The notes beneath the pieces are model-generated. The model worked only from the letters and a program-made list of their open reading frames with translations. It had not been told where the DNA came from and did not search any database. DNA of 64,000 bases from positions 1-64,000 of the forward strand of contig JBDLJH010000006.1 of assembly GCA_039714395.1 (NCBI GenBank). The letters run 5' to 3'. The stretch comes from JAPHSX01 sp039714395. Its GTDB lineage: Bacteria; Pseudomonadota; Gammaproteobacteria; Thiohalomonadales; Thiohalomonadaceae. Made by a program: the position numbers and the translations under genes. This document shows positions 41,998 to 51,547 of the stretch, in pieces. Within the stretch, counting starts at the first letter, position 1, and each line of letters opens with the position of its first letter.

Positions 41998-42755
41998 CAG
42001 GTTAGTTGAAACGAGACGGTTTGATTGGCAGGTTGTGGTCGTCCACTATCTGATTGCAGGAAGCGGATATTGAATCGGTGACGACTGCCGCTGACCTCAG
42101 CGTAATAGGGGGAATCGGCTGGAAGCGTTACGCGCAGTAATTGAAATGTCTGGTTATTGTCCAGGGCCTGCTGGTAATTGCCATTTTCGCTAATCTCTGT
42201 CACTGGATCGGCACTGTTGCGGATCATCTTAAGCAGTAGTTCGATCGCCTGGCGAATGGGATCAAGTTGGGCAAGCCATTTTTTCTGTTCGAGTTCACGT
42301 TGTGACCACGGTTGCTCAAGCCAGCGGTGATAAGCAGGCAGATCGAAATCACAGGTGCCGCCCGGGATGGTGCTGCGTTGGCGGACCGCGTTGAGAAATT
42401 CATCCTCACGTAGCTGGTGGCCAGGCTGGTTTTTCATCGCGTAGAGATTTTCGATTAAATGCTCCATCGCTTTGAGGATGGTCTTGAGTCGGCTGCTGTC
42501 GACCTGAGGGTTGGCCATCAGGCTGTTCAGGGTGGTGGCTGAACGCTCAAGTTCTTTTATTAATTCATTCTTCAAATCACCACGCGAGAAGATATCAAGG
42601 ATGTCGATTAGGGTGGTAACGAAGATGCGGCTATCCCAGCCGTTCTGTCCCTTCATATAATGGACGGCGAGGCGAAACAGGTGTTCCAGGCGCAAGATGG
42701 TACGGATGCGCTCGCTGAGCGGATGCTCGTAGATGATTGGTTCCTGTGTCGTCAT
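41985..42755 (-). CDS. zapD: Z-ring associated protein ZapD
   Basis: ZapD/YacF (256 residues) cross-links FtsZ filaments by binding the FtsZ C-terminal peptide. The conserved opening YEHPLSERIRTILRLEHLF and FVTTLIDILDIFSRGDLKNELIKELE are diagnostic, with a C-terminal beta-rich part including QLLRVTLP and FNIRFLQ. Length matches the family. It is transcribed with coaE (63-base gap) and yacG (overlap). Confidence 0.95.
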   Translation of the reverse strand: MTTQEPIIYEHPLSERIRTILRLEHLFRLAVHYMKGQNGWDSRIFVTTLIDILDIFSRGDLKNELIKELERSATTLNSLMANPQVDSSRLKTILKAMEHLIENLYAMKNQPGHQLREDEFLNAVRQRSTIPGGTCDFDLPAYHRWLEQPWSQRELEQKKWLAQLDPIRQAIELLLKMIRNSADPVTEISENGNYQQALDNNQTFQLLRVTLPADSPYYAEVSGSRHRFNIRFLQSDSGRPQPANQTVSFQLTCCSL

Positions 42756-42818
42756 GGGATGGCCGCACTTCGTTAGTGACTGTACGATTATTATAAGCCT
42801 TTTGCGCGTGGGAAGTTA

Positions 42819-43418
42819 TCAGTTGTTAGAGGCAAGTGTAAGATAACGCTGGTGGAGTGCTGTTACCTGATCGTGTAATGACTCGAGAGAACCACTATTG
42901 TCGATGAGATCGTCTGCAGCGGATATACGCGCGTCACGGTCGATTTGACTCAAGATGATCTGCTCTATGGTTTGTATAGAACTGCCGTCACGTTTTCCAG
43001 CTCGTTCTTGTTGCTGCTCCTTACTGCAGTCGACCACCAAAACCCTGTCTAGCTGATGTTGCCACTGTTTCTCCAGGAGCAGTGGAATGGCGAGGATTAC
43101 GTAAGGGGTGTTTAGGGCATCAATTTGTCGCTGCATCTCCTGGCGGATTAGAGGGTGAAGCAATGACTCCAGTTGCTGCCGTTTGCCCTCATCATCGAAT
43201 ATCAGTTTACGCATTTGTGCACGGTTAAGGCTACCATTGTTCTGTAGAACCTGAGCACCGAAGAGGGCGGCTATCTGTTGCAGTGCAACGGTACCGGGTG
43301 CAACAAGATCACGGGCGATCTTATCGCTGTCGATGATAGGCACCCCCAGCTCATGGAAATGCTCGCACACGGTACTCTTGCCGCTGCCTATGCCGCCGGT
43401 TAGACCGATTCGCAACAT
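42819..43418 (-). CDS. coaE: Dephospho-CoA kinase
   Basis: CoaE (199 residues) performs the last step of coenzyme A synthesis. The P-loop is LTGGIGSGKSTV at residues about 6-17; DSDKIARDLV, the LHPLIRQEM lid segment and YVILAIPLLLE are typical. A complete small P-loop kinase. It lies nine bases after pilD, in the conserved pilB-pilC-pilD-coaE-zapD-yacG order. Confidence 0.96.
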   Translation of the reverse strand: MLRIGLTGGIGSGKSTVCEHFHELGVPIIDSDKIARDLVAPGTVALQQIAALFGAQVLQNNGSLNRAQMRKLIFDDEGKRQQLESLLHPLIRQEMQRQIDALNTPYVILAIPLLLEKQWQHQLDRVLVVDCSKEQQQERAGKRDGSSIQTIEQIILSQIDRDARISAADDLIDNSGSLESLHDQVTALHQRYLTLASNN

Positions 43419-43427
43419 GGATAATGC

Positions 43428-44303
43428 CTATGGTTGAACCATATAGCGCCAGTAGCCACTGACGATCTCATCACCCCACAACATGGCGATCCAGCCGGCA
43501 GCAGCGAGGTAGGGGCCGAAGGGAATGGGAAGTTGGCGGTCACGACCGCGAAACAGAATCAGGCTGATGCCGACAACAGCACCTACCATTGAAGATAGCA
43601 GGATCACCATTGGCAGTGCCTGCCAGCCAAACCAGGCACCAAACAGGGCGAGCAGTTTGAAGTCGCCATACCCCATCCCCTCTTTGCCGGTAGCGAATTT
43701 AAATAGCTGGTAGACAGACCATAGAGACAGGTAACCGGCTACTGCCCCGATGATACTCGACTGCATATCGGTAAAGATATTGAACAGGCTTAACAACAGA
43801 CCCAACCACAGCAGCGGCAGGGTGATATCGTCGGGGAGTAATTGTTGGTCAAAGTCGATGAAGGTTAGGGTTATCAGTGCCCAGCTCAATAGCAGGGCAA
43901 AGGCAAGTGGCCACCCGAATCCAAGTTTCCATGCGACCACGCCACTGATGATGCCGGTGAGTAATTCTACAGCAGGATAACGTGCTGAGATTTTAGTATC
44001 ACAGTGTTTACAGCGCCCCCTTTGCAACAGGAAACTGATAATAGGGATATTTTCTATTGCCCGGATCGAATGACCACACTTAGGGCAACGGGAGGCGGGT
44101 GTTGCTAGATTGAAGCGTTCGTGATGTTCAATAGGGTGTTCCAGCAACTCCTGACACTGCTGTCGCCAGGAGCGCTGCATCATTACCGGTAGGCGATATA
44201 TGACGACGTTGAGGAAACTTCCAATAAAGAGACCGAACAGTCCACTGAACACAATAAGCAGACCTGGTTCGGTCTGCAACAGGTAGGTAAGGTTTTCAAA
44301 CAT
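43428..44303 (-). CDS. pilD: Type IV prepilin peptidase / N-methyltransferase PilD
   Basis: PilD (291 residues) cleaves and N-methylates prepilins at the inner membrane. The N-terminal methyltransferase part carries GSFLNVVIYRLP and the zinc tetracysteine CPKCGHS / CKHC. The peptidase aspartates are in TFIDFDQQLLPDDI and GYGDFKLLALFGAW. About eight membrane helices. It follows pilC by 31 bases. Confidence 0.96.
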   Translation of the reverse strand: MFENLTYLLQTEPGLLIVFSGLFGLFIGSFLNVVIYRLPVMMQRSWRQQCQELLEHPIEHHERFNLATPASRCPKCGHSIRAIENIPIISFLLQRGRCKHCDTKISARYPAVELLTGIISGVVAWKLGFGWPLAFALLLSWALITLTFIDFDQQLLPDDITLPLLWLGLLLSLFNIFTDMQSSIIGAVAGYLSLWSVYQLFKFATGKEGMGYGDFKLLALFGAWFGWQALPMVILLSSMVGAVVGISLILFRGRDRQLPIPFGPYLAAAGWIAMLWGDEIVSGYWRYMVQP

Positions 44304-44334
44304 TCTATTGCTCGGTGTTTAACGTGGTTCTACA

Positions 44335-45564
44335 CTACATTACATCGCCCATTTTGAAGATAGGCAGGTACATCGCAAGTACCAGGCCACCTACAACGAC
44401 ACCGAGAAATGCCATGATGAGGGGTTCGAGTAGACTGGTGAGTCCATCCACAGCATCGTCTACCTCTTGCTCATAAAAATCAGCAACTTTTCCCAGCATG
44501 GTATCAAGTGAACCGGCCTCTTCGCCGATAGTTGTCATTTGTACCACCATGTTAGGAAAGACTGTTACCTGTTCCATACTACCGGTGATTGAGGTACCAG
44601 TGGCGATTTCGTCACGCATCTTCAAAACAGCCTCACGGTATACAACGTTGCCTACGGCCCCAGCCACAGACTCCATTGCCTCGACGAGAGGAACACCAGC
44701 GGCAAACATAGTAGAAAGAGTACGTGCAAAGCGTGCAATGGCAGCCTTGTTAAGCAGGTTGCCTATAATAGGGGCACTTAGTGAAAAGCGCTCCAGGGCT
44801 TCTCTGAATTTTCTCGAATGTTGTTTTGCCTGTGCAAATCCATATATCGCAGCTCCTATTCCACCAAAGACGATATACCATTGTGCCTGAAAGAATTTGG
44901 AAAGATTAACTACAAACATGGTGAGTGCTGGCAGGTCTGCACCAAAGCCTGAGAATAAAGATTCAAACTGGGGGATAACGAAGATAAGCAGTATTGCGGT
45001 AATGATGAAAGCGACAACAATAACGGCAGCAGGATAAAATAGCGCCTTTTTTATTTTTGATTTGAGAGCCTCCGTTTTTTCTTTGTAGGTGGCAATCTTG
45101 TCAAGCAGACTTTCAAGGATACCAGCCTGCTCTCCTGCATGAATCAGGTTGCAGGTGAGGTCATCAAACTGTAATGGATGTTTTTTAAATGCCTCAGCGA
45201 TTGTAGAACCACCCTCAACATCATTTTTGATCGTATTAATGAGAGTTGACATTTTCGGATTGTCTGTACCTTTTGCCATTATTTCAAATGACTGAACGAT
45301 CGGTACGCCAGAAGACATCATGACTGCCATCTGTCGGGCAAAAATAGCGATATCCTTGGGGGTGATCTTCTTGCCTTTGGGGCCACCACCGCCAAATAGC
45401 GCTTTAGGCTTCTTTTTAACCTTTAGCGGATTGATACCTTGTTTGCGCAGTTCGGCCTTGACCATAGACAGGTTTTTGCCACTCATTTCACCCTTTTTCT
45501 TGCCGCCTTTTTTGTCGGCTCCTTCCCAGATGAAGATATCTTGTTTTTTTGTTTTTTCGGCCAT
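44335..45564 (-). CDS. pilC: Type IV pilus inner-membrane platform protein PilC
   Basis: PilC (409 residues) is the inner-membrane platform that transmits the motor force of PilB/PilT to pilus subunits. After a basic N-terminus (KKGEMSGKNLSMVKAELRKQGINPL) there are two T2SSF domains, each with the FARQMAVMMSSGVPI / FARTLSTMFAAGVPLVEA type repeat. Three membrane helices; the terminal segment is LVLAMYLPIFKMGDVM. It lies eight bases after pilB. Confidence 0.96.
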   Translation of the reverse strand: MAEKTKKQDIFIWEGADKKGGKKKGEMSGKNLSMVKAELRKQGINPLKVKKKPKALFGGGGPKGKKITPKDIAIFARQMAVMMSSGVPIVQSFEIMAKGTDNPKMSTLINTIKNDVEGGSTIAEAFKKHPLQFDDLTCNLIHAGEQAGILESLLDKIATYKEKTEALKSKIKKALFYPAAVIVVAFIITAILLIFVIPQFESLFSGFGADLPALTMFVVNLSKFFQAQWYIVFGGIGAAIYGFAQAKQHSRKFREALERFSLSAPIIGNLLNKAAIARFARTLSTMFAAGVPLVEAMESVAGAVGNVVYREAVLKMRDEIATGTSITGSMEQVTVFPNMVVQMTTIGEEAGSLDTMLGKVADFYEQEVDDAVDGLTSLLEPLIMAFLGVVVGGLVLAMYLPIFKMGDVM

Positions 45565-45572
45565 ATCGACGC

Positions 45573-47300
45573 TTAGTCCTTGGTCACACGGTTAATTTCT
45601 TCGAGGCTAGTCATACCATCTTTGGCTTTCTTAAGGGCAGACTGGCGGATATCGGGATAACCTTCCTTTTGCGCCTGATCAGCGATGTCATAGGAGGTAG
45701 CTCCACCCTTCATGATCAGCTTGCCCATATCTTCGGAGATAGGCATAACCTGATAGATACCAACACGTCCCTTATAACCGCCGGAGCATTGGTCACATCC
45801 GTCATGGTTTGCCTTGTAGAGCTTCATCCCCGAAGCAATATCCTCCTCAGTAAAGCCCTCTTCCAGAAGAGCCTCTTTTGGAATGTCATCAATACTACTG
45901 CAATTGCTGCAAAGTCGACGGGCAAGGCGCTGAGCAATAATAAGGTTGACTGCCGCAGCAATGTTATAGGGTGGAACACCGATATTCATTAAACGGGTAA
46001 TGGTCTGTGGAGCGTCATTTGTGTGAAGGGTGGACATAACCATGTGACCGGTTTGTGCCGCTTTAACAGCGATTTCGGCGGTCTCAATGTCACGAATCTC
46101 ACCTACCATGATGATATCCGGATCCTGACGTAAGAAGGCCTTTAGTGCTGCCGAAAAGGTGAGTCCAACCCTGTCGTTGACGTTGACCTGATTGATCCCT
46201 TCAAGGTTGATTTCAGCAGGATCCTCAGCAGTAGAGATGTTGATGTCTTCTCGGTTGAGAATGTTGAGGCCGGTGTAAAGTGAAACGGTCTTACCTGAGC
46301 CTGTCGGTCCGGTGACCAGAATCATGCCGTAGGGTTTGGCCAGGTTGTCCAGATAGAGTTGCTTCTGGTCTTCCTCGTAACCCAGAGCGTCGATACCCAG
46401 TTTGGCACTGGAGGGGTCGAGAATACGCAGTACGATCTTCTCGCCGAACAGGGTAGGGCAGGTGTTAACACGAAAATCGATGGCTTTGTTTTTTGAGAGG
46501 GTCAGCTTGATGCGACCATCCTGCGGTACGCGCTTCTCAGAGATATCGAGGCGCGACATGACCTTGAGGCGGGCTGCGATTTTACCGGCCAACTGGATTG
46601 GTGGTGAAGCCACCTCTTTGAGCATGCCATCGGTGCGCAGGCGGACGCGGTAGCGTTTTTCGTAGGGCTCCATGTGAATATCTGATGCCCCACGGTTGAT
46701 GGCATCAAGTAGTATCTTGTTAACGAAGCGTACTACCGGCGCATCGTCGATCTCCTTACTGTCAGTCTCATCTTCCTTATTATCGTCTTCTGAACTAATA
46801 TCCAGCCCGTCGAGAGCGTCATCATCAAGACCCTCTCCCAGAGAGGTATCTCCGGCCTCCATTGCCTTTTCGATGGCTCCATTTAGCTTGTCTTCAAGAA
46901 CCAGCACCGCTTCGGTGGTGGCACCGACATGGAACTTGATGTTATCCAGGGCAACCAGGTTGGTCGGGTCTGATACGGCGACAAACAGGCGATTGCCGCG
47001 CTTGAACAGGGGCAGGGCGTGGTGGTTACGGATCAGCTTTTCAGCGACGAGTTTGGTGACATCTTCGTCCAGCTCTACGGTATCGATATCGAAAAGCGGA
47101 ACACCAAACTCCTGAGCCGCAGTAGTTGCCAGCGCTAGCGAACTGATAAGTTTCCTTTCTACTATATGGGAAACGAAGGGGACTTTATCTCTTTTAGCAC
47201 CCTTGGCGGCTTCAAGGGCGGCGTCTTCGGTTAGCAGGCCGTCGCTAACTAGCTTACGCGCCAGGCCGCTTAAGGCAACTTTCATGTTGGTGGTAGCCAT
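45573..47300 (-). CDS. pilB: Type IV pilus assembly ATPase PilB
   Basis: PilB (575 residues) powers pilus extension. The N-terminal MshEN domain spans about residues 1-150. The ATPase core has Walker A (VTGPTGSGKTVSLY), the Asp box, Walker B (DPDIIMVGEIRDIETAEIAVKAAQTGH) and the His box. The zinc tetracysteine CSNC / CDQC is present near residue 470. An acidic stretch (EDDNKEDETDSKE) precedes the core. It heads pilB-pilC-pilD. No pilin gene lies upstream: 47301-47515 has no open frame. Confidence 0.96.
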   Translation of the reverse strand: MATTNMKVALSGLARKLVSDGLLTEDAALEAAKGAKRDKVPFVSHIVERKLISSLALATTAAQEFGVPLFDIDTVELDEDVTKLVAEKLIRNHHALPLFKRGNRLFVAVSDPTNLVALDNIKFHVGATTEAVLVLEDKLNGAIEKAMEAGDTSLGEGLDDDALDGLDISSEDDNKEDETDSKEIDDAPVVRFVNKILLDAINRGASDIHMEPYEKRYRVRLRTDGMLKEVASPPIQLAGKIAARLKVMSRLDISEKRVPQDGRIKLTLSKNKAIDFRVNTCPTLFGEKIVLRILDPSSAKLGIDALGYEEDQKQLYLDNLAKPYGMILVTGPTGSGKTVSLYTGLNILNREDINISTAEDPAEINLEGINQVNVNDRVGLTFSAALKAFLRQDPDIIMVGEIRDIETAEIAVKAAQTGHMVMSTLHTNDAPQTITRLMNIGVPPYNIAAAVNLIIAQRLARRLCSNCSSIDDIPKEALLEEGFTEEDIASGMKLYKANHDGCDQCSGGYKGRVGIYQVMPISEDMGKLIMKGGATSYDIADQAQKEGYPDIRQSALKKAKDGMTSLEEINRVTKD

Positions 47301-47515
47301 ATCCTTAAATCAACACCCTGTTTAGTCGTATGAAATGCATCCTAACATTATGATCATTTTTATGATAATTCCAGTCATAATATAGAGTTATGGGATTTTG
47401 GTCATGGTTTTTCGCAACATTATGTTTGACTGATTAATGCTTTGAACTGACCACTATCGCACAAAGATGCTTAGAAGTAGGTGAGTGCAGTTCTTGGTCT
47501 CTTATACTTTAATTG

Positions 47516-48367
47516 TTAAATCTTAAATCGCATGGAGAGATCGATAGCGTGTAGTTGTTTTGTTATTTCGCCCACGGAAATGTAGTTGACACCGGTTTCG
47601 GCGATGTTACGAATATTTTGCAGTGTAATGCCTCCAGATGCCTCCAGTTCCGCTCTCCCTTTGTTGATTGTTACTGCCTGAAGAAGTAGCTCCGGGGACA
47701 TATTGTCGAGTAGCAGGATATCGGCACCAGCGGCCAGTGCCTGTTCGACCTGAGCAAGGTCTTCGACCTCGATCTCTACCGGAATGTCAGAGGGTGCGGT
47801 GTCGCGTACTTTTTCTACAGCTGCGGCAATGGAGCCAGCGGCGGCGATGTGATTCTCCTTAATCAACACGCCGTCATAGAGACCGATGCGGTGGTTGTGG
47901 CAACCGCCGCAGGTCACGGCGTATTTCTGCGCCAAGCGCAGGCCGGGGATGGTCTTGCGGGTATCGAGTACCTTAACTCCGGTACCGACCACCGCATCAG
48001 CGTAACTGCTGGCCAGGGTGGCGGTGCCGGAGAGGGTTTGCAGGAAATTGAGCGCGGTGCGCTCGCCGCTGAGCAGGGCGCGGGAGGGGCCGCTCAGGGT
48101 GCAGAGCAACTGATTTGGCTCGACGCTATCGGCATCCCTCACCCGCCAGTCAATGCGAATGGCCTCGTCGAGCTGGGCGAAGACCTCATTGAACCACTCC
48201 TGGCCGCAGATCACCGCACGCTCACGGCTAATTACTCGTGCCTCGGAGTGGGCCTGCTCGGGGATCAGCGAGGCGGTGAGGTCACGCTTGCCGATATCCT
48301 CGGCCAGGGCGAGGGCGACCTGGGCCCGGATCTCCTCAGCGCGAATGGGGTTGGAGCGGGATGCCAC
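47516..48367 (-). CDS. nadC: Nicotinate-nucleotide pyrophosphorylase (quinolinate phosphoribosyltransferase)
   Basis: NadC (283 residues) converts quinolinate and PRPP to nicotinate mononucleotide in de novo NAD synthesis. Recognisable segments: RTALNFLQTLSGTAT, LDTRKTIPGLRLAQKYAV, GGCHNHRIGLYDGVLIKENHI and ISVGEITKQLHAIDLSMRF at the C-terminus. The start is GTG at 48367, only three bases after the FKBP stop, so the two are probably co-transcribed. The gene ends in AT-rich sequence without an obvious terminator. Confidence 0.96.
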   Translation of the reverse strand: MASRSNPIRAEEIRAQVALALAEDIGKRDLTASLIPEQAHSEARVISRERAVICGQEWFNEVFAQLDEAIRIDWRVRDADSVEPNQLLCTLSGPSRALLSGERTALNFLQTLSGTATLASSYADAVVGTGVKVLDTRKTIPGLRLAQKYAVTCGGCHNHRIGLYDGVLIKENHIAAAGSIAAAVEKVRDTAPSDIPVEIEVEDLAQVEQALAAGADILLLDNMSPELLLQAVTINKGRAELEASGGITLQNIRNIAETGVNYISVGEITKQLHAIDLSMRFKI

Positions 48368-48370
48368 GGC

Positions 48371-48715
48371 TTAGAGGATTTCCAGCAGCTCGACCTCAAA
48401 GATCAGGGTAGCGTTGGGTGGGATCACACCACCGGCACCGCGTGCACCGTAACCCAGCTCAGCGGGGATGGTGAGCTTGCGGCTGCCGCCAACCTTCATT
48501 CCCTGTACCCCCTCGTCCCAGCCGCGGATCACCTGACCGGCACCAAGAGCGAATTTGAACGGGTCGTTGCGATCCTTGCTGGAATCAAACTTAGTGCCGT
48601 TCTCCAGCCAGCCGGTGTAGTGGACTGAGACCATCTGTCCGGCTGCTGCCTCGGCACCGCTGCCCTCTACGCTGTCTTCGTACTTCAGGCCTGAATCGGT
48701 GGTAACTTCGCTCAT
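48371..48715 (-). CDS. FKBP-type peptidyl-prolyl isomerase
   Basis: A single-domain FKBP of 114 residues without a signal peptide, so cytoplasmic. Typical residues of the FK506-binding pocket are visible: VSVHYTGWLENGTKFDSS, FALGAGQVIRGWDEGVQGM and GYGARGAGGVIPPNATLIFEVELL. The ATG at 48715 is preferred because GGAGAGA precedes it and the upstream residues (open to 48748) look non-native. Followed by nadC after three bases. Confidence 0.94.
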   Translation of the reverse strand: MSEVTTDSGLKYEDSVEGSGAEAAAGQMVSVHYTGWLENGTKFDSSKDRNDPFKFALGAGQVIRGWDEGVQGMKVGGSRKLTIPAELGYGARGAGGVIPPNATLIFEVELLEIL

Positions 48716-48815
48716 TTTTTCTCTCCAGCATAAGTTGGGCCCACACACGGTGGGCCGAAAAAAGTGCCTATTACTATGGCATGAAATCTCCCACGATTCG
48801 AGTGGGGCGCAGGCT

Positions 48816-50156
48816 TTAGCCCTTGTCGGAAAAGTAGTCGCGGGTCAGCTGGAATACCACCGGGCTCAATAGCAGCAGAGCCAGCAGGTTGGGCAGGGCC
48901 ATCAGGGCATTGAGGGTGTCGGCCACCAGCCAGATAAAGTCCAGCTCGGCTGTGGCACCGATAGGCACGGCAATGATCCACAGTATGCGGAAGGGGATGA
49001 TGGAGCGTACACCGAACAGGTATTCCACACACTTTTCGCCATAGAAGCTCCAGCCGAGAAGGGTGGTGAAGGCGAATAGCGCCAGTCCCAGGCTGACCAC
49101 GTAGCCGCCAATACCCGGCAGGGCTAACTCGAAGGCGGCAGCGGAGAGAGCCGCTCCACTCTCGCCGCTTGTCCAGGCACCGGATATGACGATCACCAGG
49201 CCGGTGACGCTACATAGAATCAGGGTGTCGATAAAGGTGCCGAGCATGGCGATGGTGCCCTGACGTACCGGGCTGTCTGTTTTTGCCGCGGCGTGGGCGA
49301 TAGGGGCACTACCCAGTCCTGCCTCATTGGAGAAAATACCTCGTGCTACGCCAAAACGTATTGCCGCCCATACGGCCGCTCCGGCAAAGCCTCCGCTGGC
49401 TGCCACCGGGGTAAAGGCGTGCTTGATGATGAGTGTCAGCGCATCGGGGATGGCGGATGCATTGAGTACCAACACCACTAGTCCTGCGATGAGGTAGCTG
49501 ATCGCCATCAGGGGCACCAACTTGCCTGCTACGGTGGCGATGCGACGGATGCCACCAATCAATACCAGTGCAGCTAGCACTGCCATGATGATTCCGGTGG
49601 TGAGAGGGGCAATATTGAATTTTGCGTTAAGGGCATCGGCCACCGAGTTAGCCTGCACCGTGTTGCCGATGCCGAAACCAGCCAGTGCACCGAAGATAGC
49701 AAAGGCGGTACCGAGCCAGGCCCAGTGGCTTTTCAGGCCATTCTTGATATAGAACATCGGGCCACCGATGTGGTTGCCCTGCTCATCGGTCTCACGGTAG
49801 CGCACTGCCAGTACCGCCTCGGCATATTTGGTGGCCATGCCCACCAGTGCGGTACACCACATCCAGAATAGTGCCCCCGGTCCACCGAGGGCGATGGCGG
49901 TGGCAACCCCGGCGATGTTACCGGTTCCAACCGTGGCGGAGAGTGAGGTCATCAGTGCATTGAAGGGTGAGATGTCACCTTCAGCCTCAACCTTGCGCCC
50001 CTGCCACAGCATACGGAAGCCGTAGCCGATGCGATGCAACGGCATCGCCTTGAGGCCGAGCATCAGGTAGAGGCCAGTGCCGAGGATCAGCACCAGCATT
50101 GCCGGGCCCCAGACGATTGAATTGAGTTGGCCGATGAGGCCGCTAATGGTTTCCAT
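48816..50156 (-). CDS. AGCS-family sodium:amino acid (alanine/glycine) symporter
   Basis: A 446-residue secondary transporter of the alanine-or-glycine:cation symporter family with about eleven membrane helices. Family motifs: FNALMTSLSATVGTGNIAGVATAI, GGPMFYIKNGL, GARFGVARGIFSNEAGLGS-like (here AIRFGVARGIFSNEAGLGS) and TTLLGWSFYGEKCVEYLFG. Substrate likely alanine or glycine with sodium, by family only. GGGAGAGGAG precedes the ATG. It stands alone, with 100 bases to the FKBP gene. Confidence 0.93.
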   Translation of the reverse strand: METISGLIGQLNSIVWGPAMLVLILGTGLYLMLGLKAMPLHRIGYGFRMLWQGRKVEAEGDISPFNALMTSLSATVGTGNIAGVATAIALGGPGALFWMWCTALVGMATKYAEAVLAVRYRETDEQGNHIGGPMFYIKNGLKSHWAWLGTAFAIFGALAGFGIGNTVQANSVADALNAKFNIAPLTTGIIMAVLAALVLIGGIRRIATVAGKLVPLMAISYLIAGLVVLVLNASAIPDALTLIIKHAFTPVAASGGFAGAAVWAAIRFGVARGIFSNEAGLGSAPIAHAAAKTDSPVRQGTIAMLGTFIDTLILCSVTGLVIVISGAWTSGESGAALSAAAFELALPGIGGYVVSLGLALFAFTTLLGWSFYGEKCVEYLFGVRSIIPFRILWIIAVPIGATAELDFIWLVADTLNALMALPNLLALLLLSPVVFQLTRDYFSDKG

Positions 50157-50193
50157 CTCCTCTCCCTATTTATTATTAGTTGGTGTGGTGCGG

Positions 50194-50727
50194 TTATTGG
50201 TATTGGCGGATTATCATGGTGTCGCCGCGCTGAGTAAACTCCAGCTGTTTCAATACACTCATGCCAAGCAGGATAGTTTCGCCATCCATGTGCGGGTTGA
50301 TGCTGGCGCGTACCCGTTGCAGTTCCAGCCCCCCCAGCCCCACACTGTCGAGCAGGGTGGTGTAGGCCTTGATGGTGCCGTTGGCGGTTTCGTAGTACTT
50401 GGGCACACCGCGCTTCAGCCCCACCCGGCGGGCTACCGCATCGGGTATCGAGACATCACTGGCCCCGGTATCGAGCATAAACTCCACCGGCTCGCTATTA
50501 ATGGTGCCATTGGCGAGATAGTGACCATAGCGATTGCGCTGTAGCCTTACCTCCAGCACGTCATCTGTCCCTTGTACGGTATCAAGCCGTGTGTTGGGGT
50601 TGCGTTGCTGATCCAGAATATTGCTGAACAGCAGGCTGAGCATTCCAAGACCTGCTGCCCAGGCAACGATCAACATCCCGCGGCCGATGCGTCGGGGTGT
50701 CTGGGCTGGATCCTGATTTTCACTCAT
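50194..50727 (-). CDS. Membrane-anchored retropepsin-like aspartic protease
   Basis: A 177-residue protein of the bacterial clan AA (retropepsin-like) aspartic protease family often annotated TIGR02281. One N-terminal helix (GMLIVAWAAGLGMLSLLFS) anchors the domain, which lies outside the cytoplasm. The catalytic motif is FMLDTGASDVSIP near residues 92-104; a flap and the second hydrophobic-Gly motif (ETILLGMSVLKQLEFTQ) follow. Like retropepsins it must dimerise. Physiological substrate unknown. Divergent from the DUF1538 cassette, 85 bases away. Confidence 0.88.
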   Translation of the reverse strand: MSENQDPAQTPRRIGRGMLIVAWAAGLGMLSLLFSNILDQQRNPNTRLDTVQGTDDVLEVRLQRNRYGHYLANGTINSEPVEFMLDTGASDVSIPDAVARRVGLKRGVPKYYETANGTIKAYTTLLDSVGLGGLELQRVRASINPHMDGETILLGMSVLKQLEFTQRGDTMIIRQYQ

Positions 50728-50812
50728 CGCGGCAGTATACCGTTTTTTCTGTTAACAGCACGGTGACATTGGTGTAACGTTAAGTCTGATTAAATTTGTC
50801 GCTGGAATTCAC

Positions 50813-51547
50813 TTGAGCATCGCCGTACCCGCCATACTTCGTCCCTTCATGGACAGCCTCCGAGACCTGCTGCCGATCATTCTGGTGATCACTTTTTTCC
50901 AGCTGGTGGTGTTGCAACAACCTATCCCCAATATGGGCAAGTTGCTCTACGGTACCGTGATGGTGGTACTGGGGTTGACCCTGTTCGTGCGTGGCCTGGA
51001 GATGGGGCTGTTTCCCATTGGCGAAAGCATGGCCTATGACTTTGCCCGTAAGGGGAGCGTGTTCTGGTTGCTCACCTTTGCCTTTGCCCTGGGTTTTGGA
51101 ACTACGGTGGCCGAGCCGGCCCTCATCGCGGTAGCGGCCGAGGCGGCCAACGTGGCGGCGGTCGGCGGGATGATAGAGAACAACGATGTGGCCCGTGACA
51201 GCTATGCCACCGGCCTGCGATTCACCGTGGCGCTGTCGGTCGGTTTTGCCATCGTGCTGGGGGTGTTCCGTATCCTCAAGGGGTGGCCGATTCAGTATTT
51301 CATTATTAGTGGTTATATCGGCGTGGTGGTGATGACCACCATCGCCCCCAAGGAGATCATCGGCATCGCCTATGACTCGGGCGGGGTGACTACCTCTACT
51401 ATCACCGTGCCGCTGGTGACGGCGCTGGGAGTGGGCCTTGCCTCCAGTATTAAGGGGCGTAACCCGATGGTCGATGGCTTTGGCTTGATCGCCTTCGCCT
51501 CGCTGACGCCGATGATCTTCGTCATGGGCTACGGGATGGTGATCTGA
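50813..51547 (+). CDS. DUF1538 membrane protein, subunit 1
   Basis: A 244-residue polytopic membrane protein of family DUF1538, with about six helices. Hallmarks are FALGFGTTVAEPALIAVAAEA, AYDSGGVTTSTITVPLVTALG and a glycine-rich GRNPMVDGFGLIAFASLTPM segment; the same motifs recur in the next gene. As I recall, a DUF1538 pair (UmpAB) from Halomonas was reported to act as a two-component Na+(Li+,K+)/H+ antiporter. The start is taken as TTG at 50813; ATG at 50849 is an alternative and neither has a strong ribosome binding site. It overlaps the next gene by one base and heads a four-gene cassette. Confidence 0.85.
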   Translation: MSIAVPAILRPFMDSLRDLLPIILVITFFQLVVLQQPIPNMGKLLYGTVMVVLGLTLFVRGLEMGLFPIGESMAYDFARKGSVFWLLTFAFALGFGTTVAEPALIAVAAEAANVAAVGGMIENNDVARDSYATGLRFTVALSVGFAIVLGVFRILKGWPIQYFIISGYIGVVVMTTIAPKEIIGIAYDSGGVTTSTITVPLVTALGVGLASSIKGRNPMVDGFGLIAFASLTPMIFVMGYGMVI

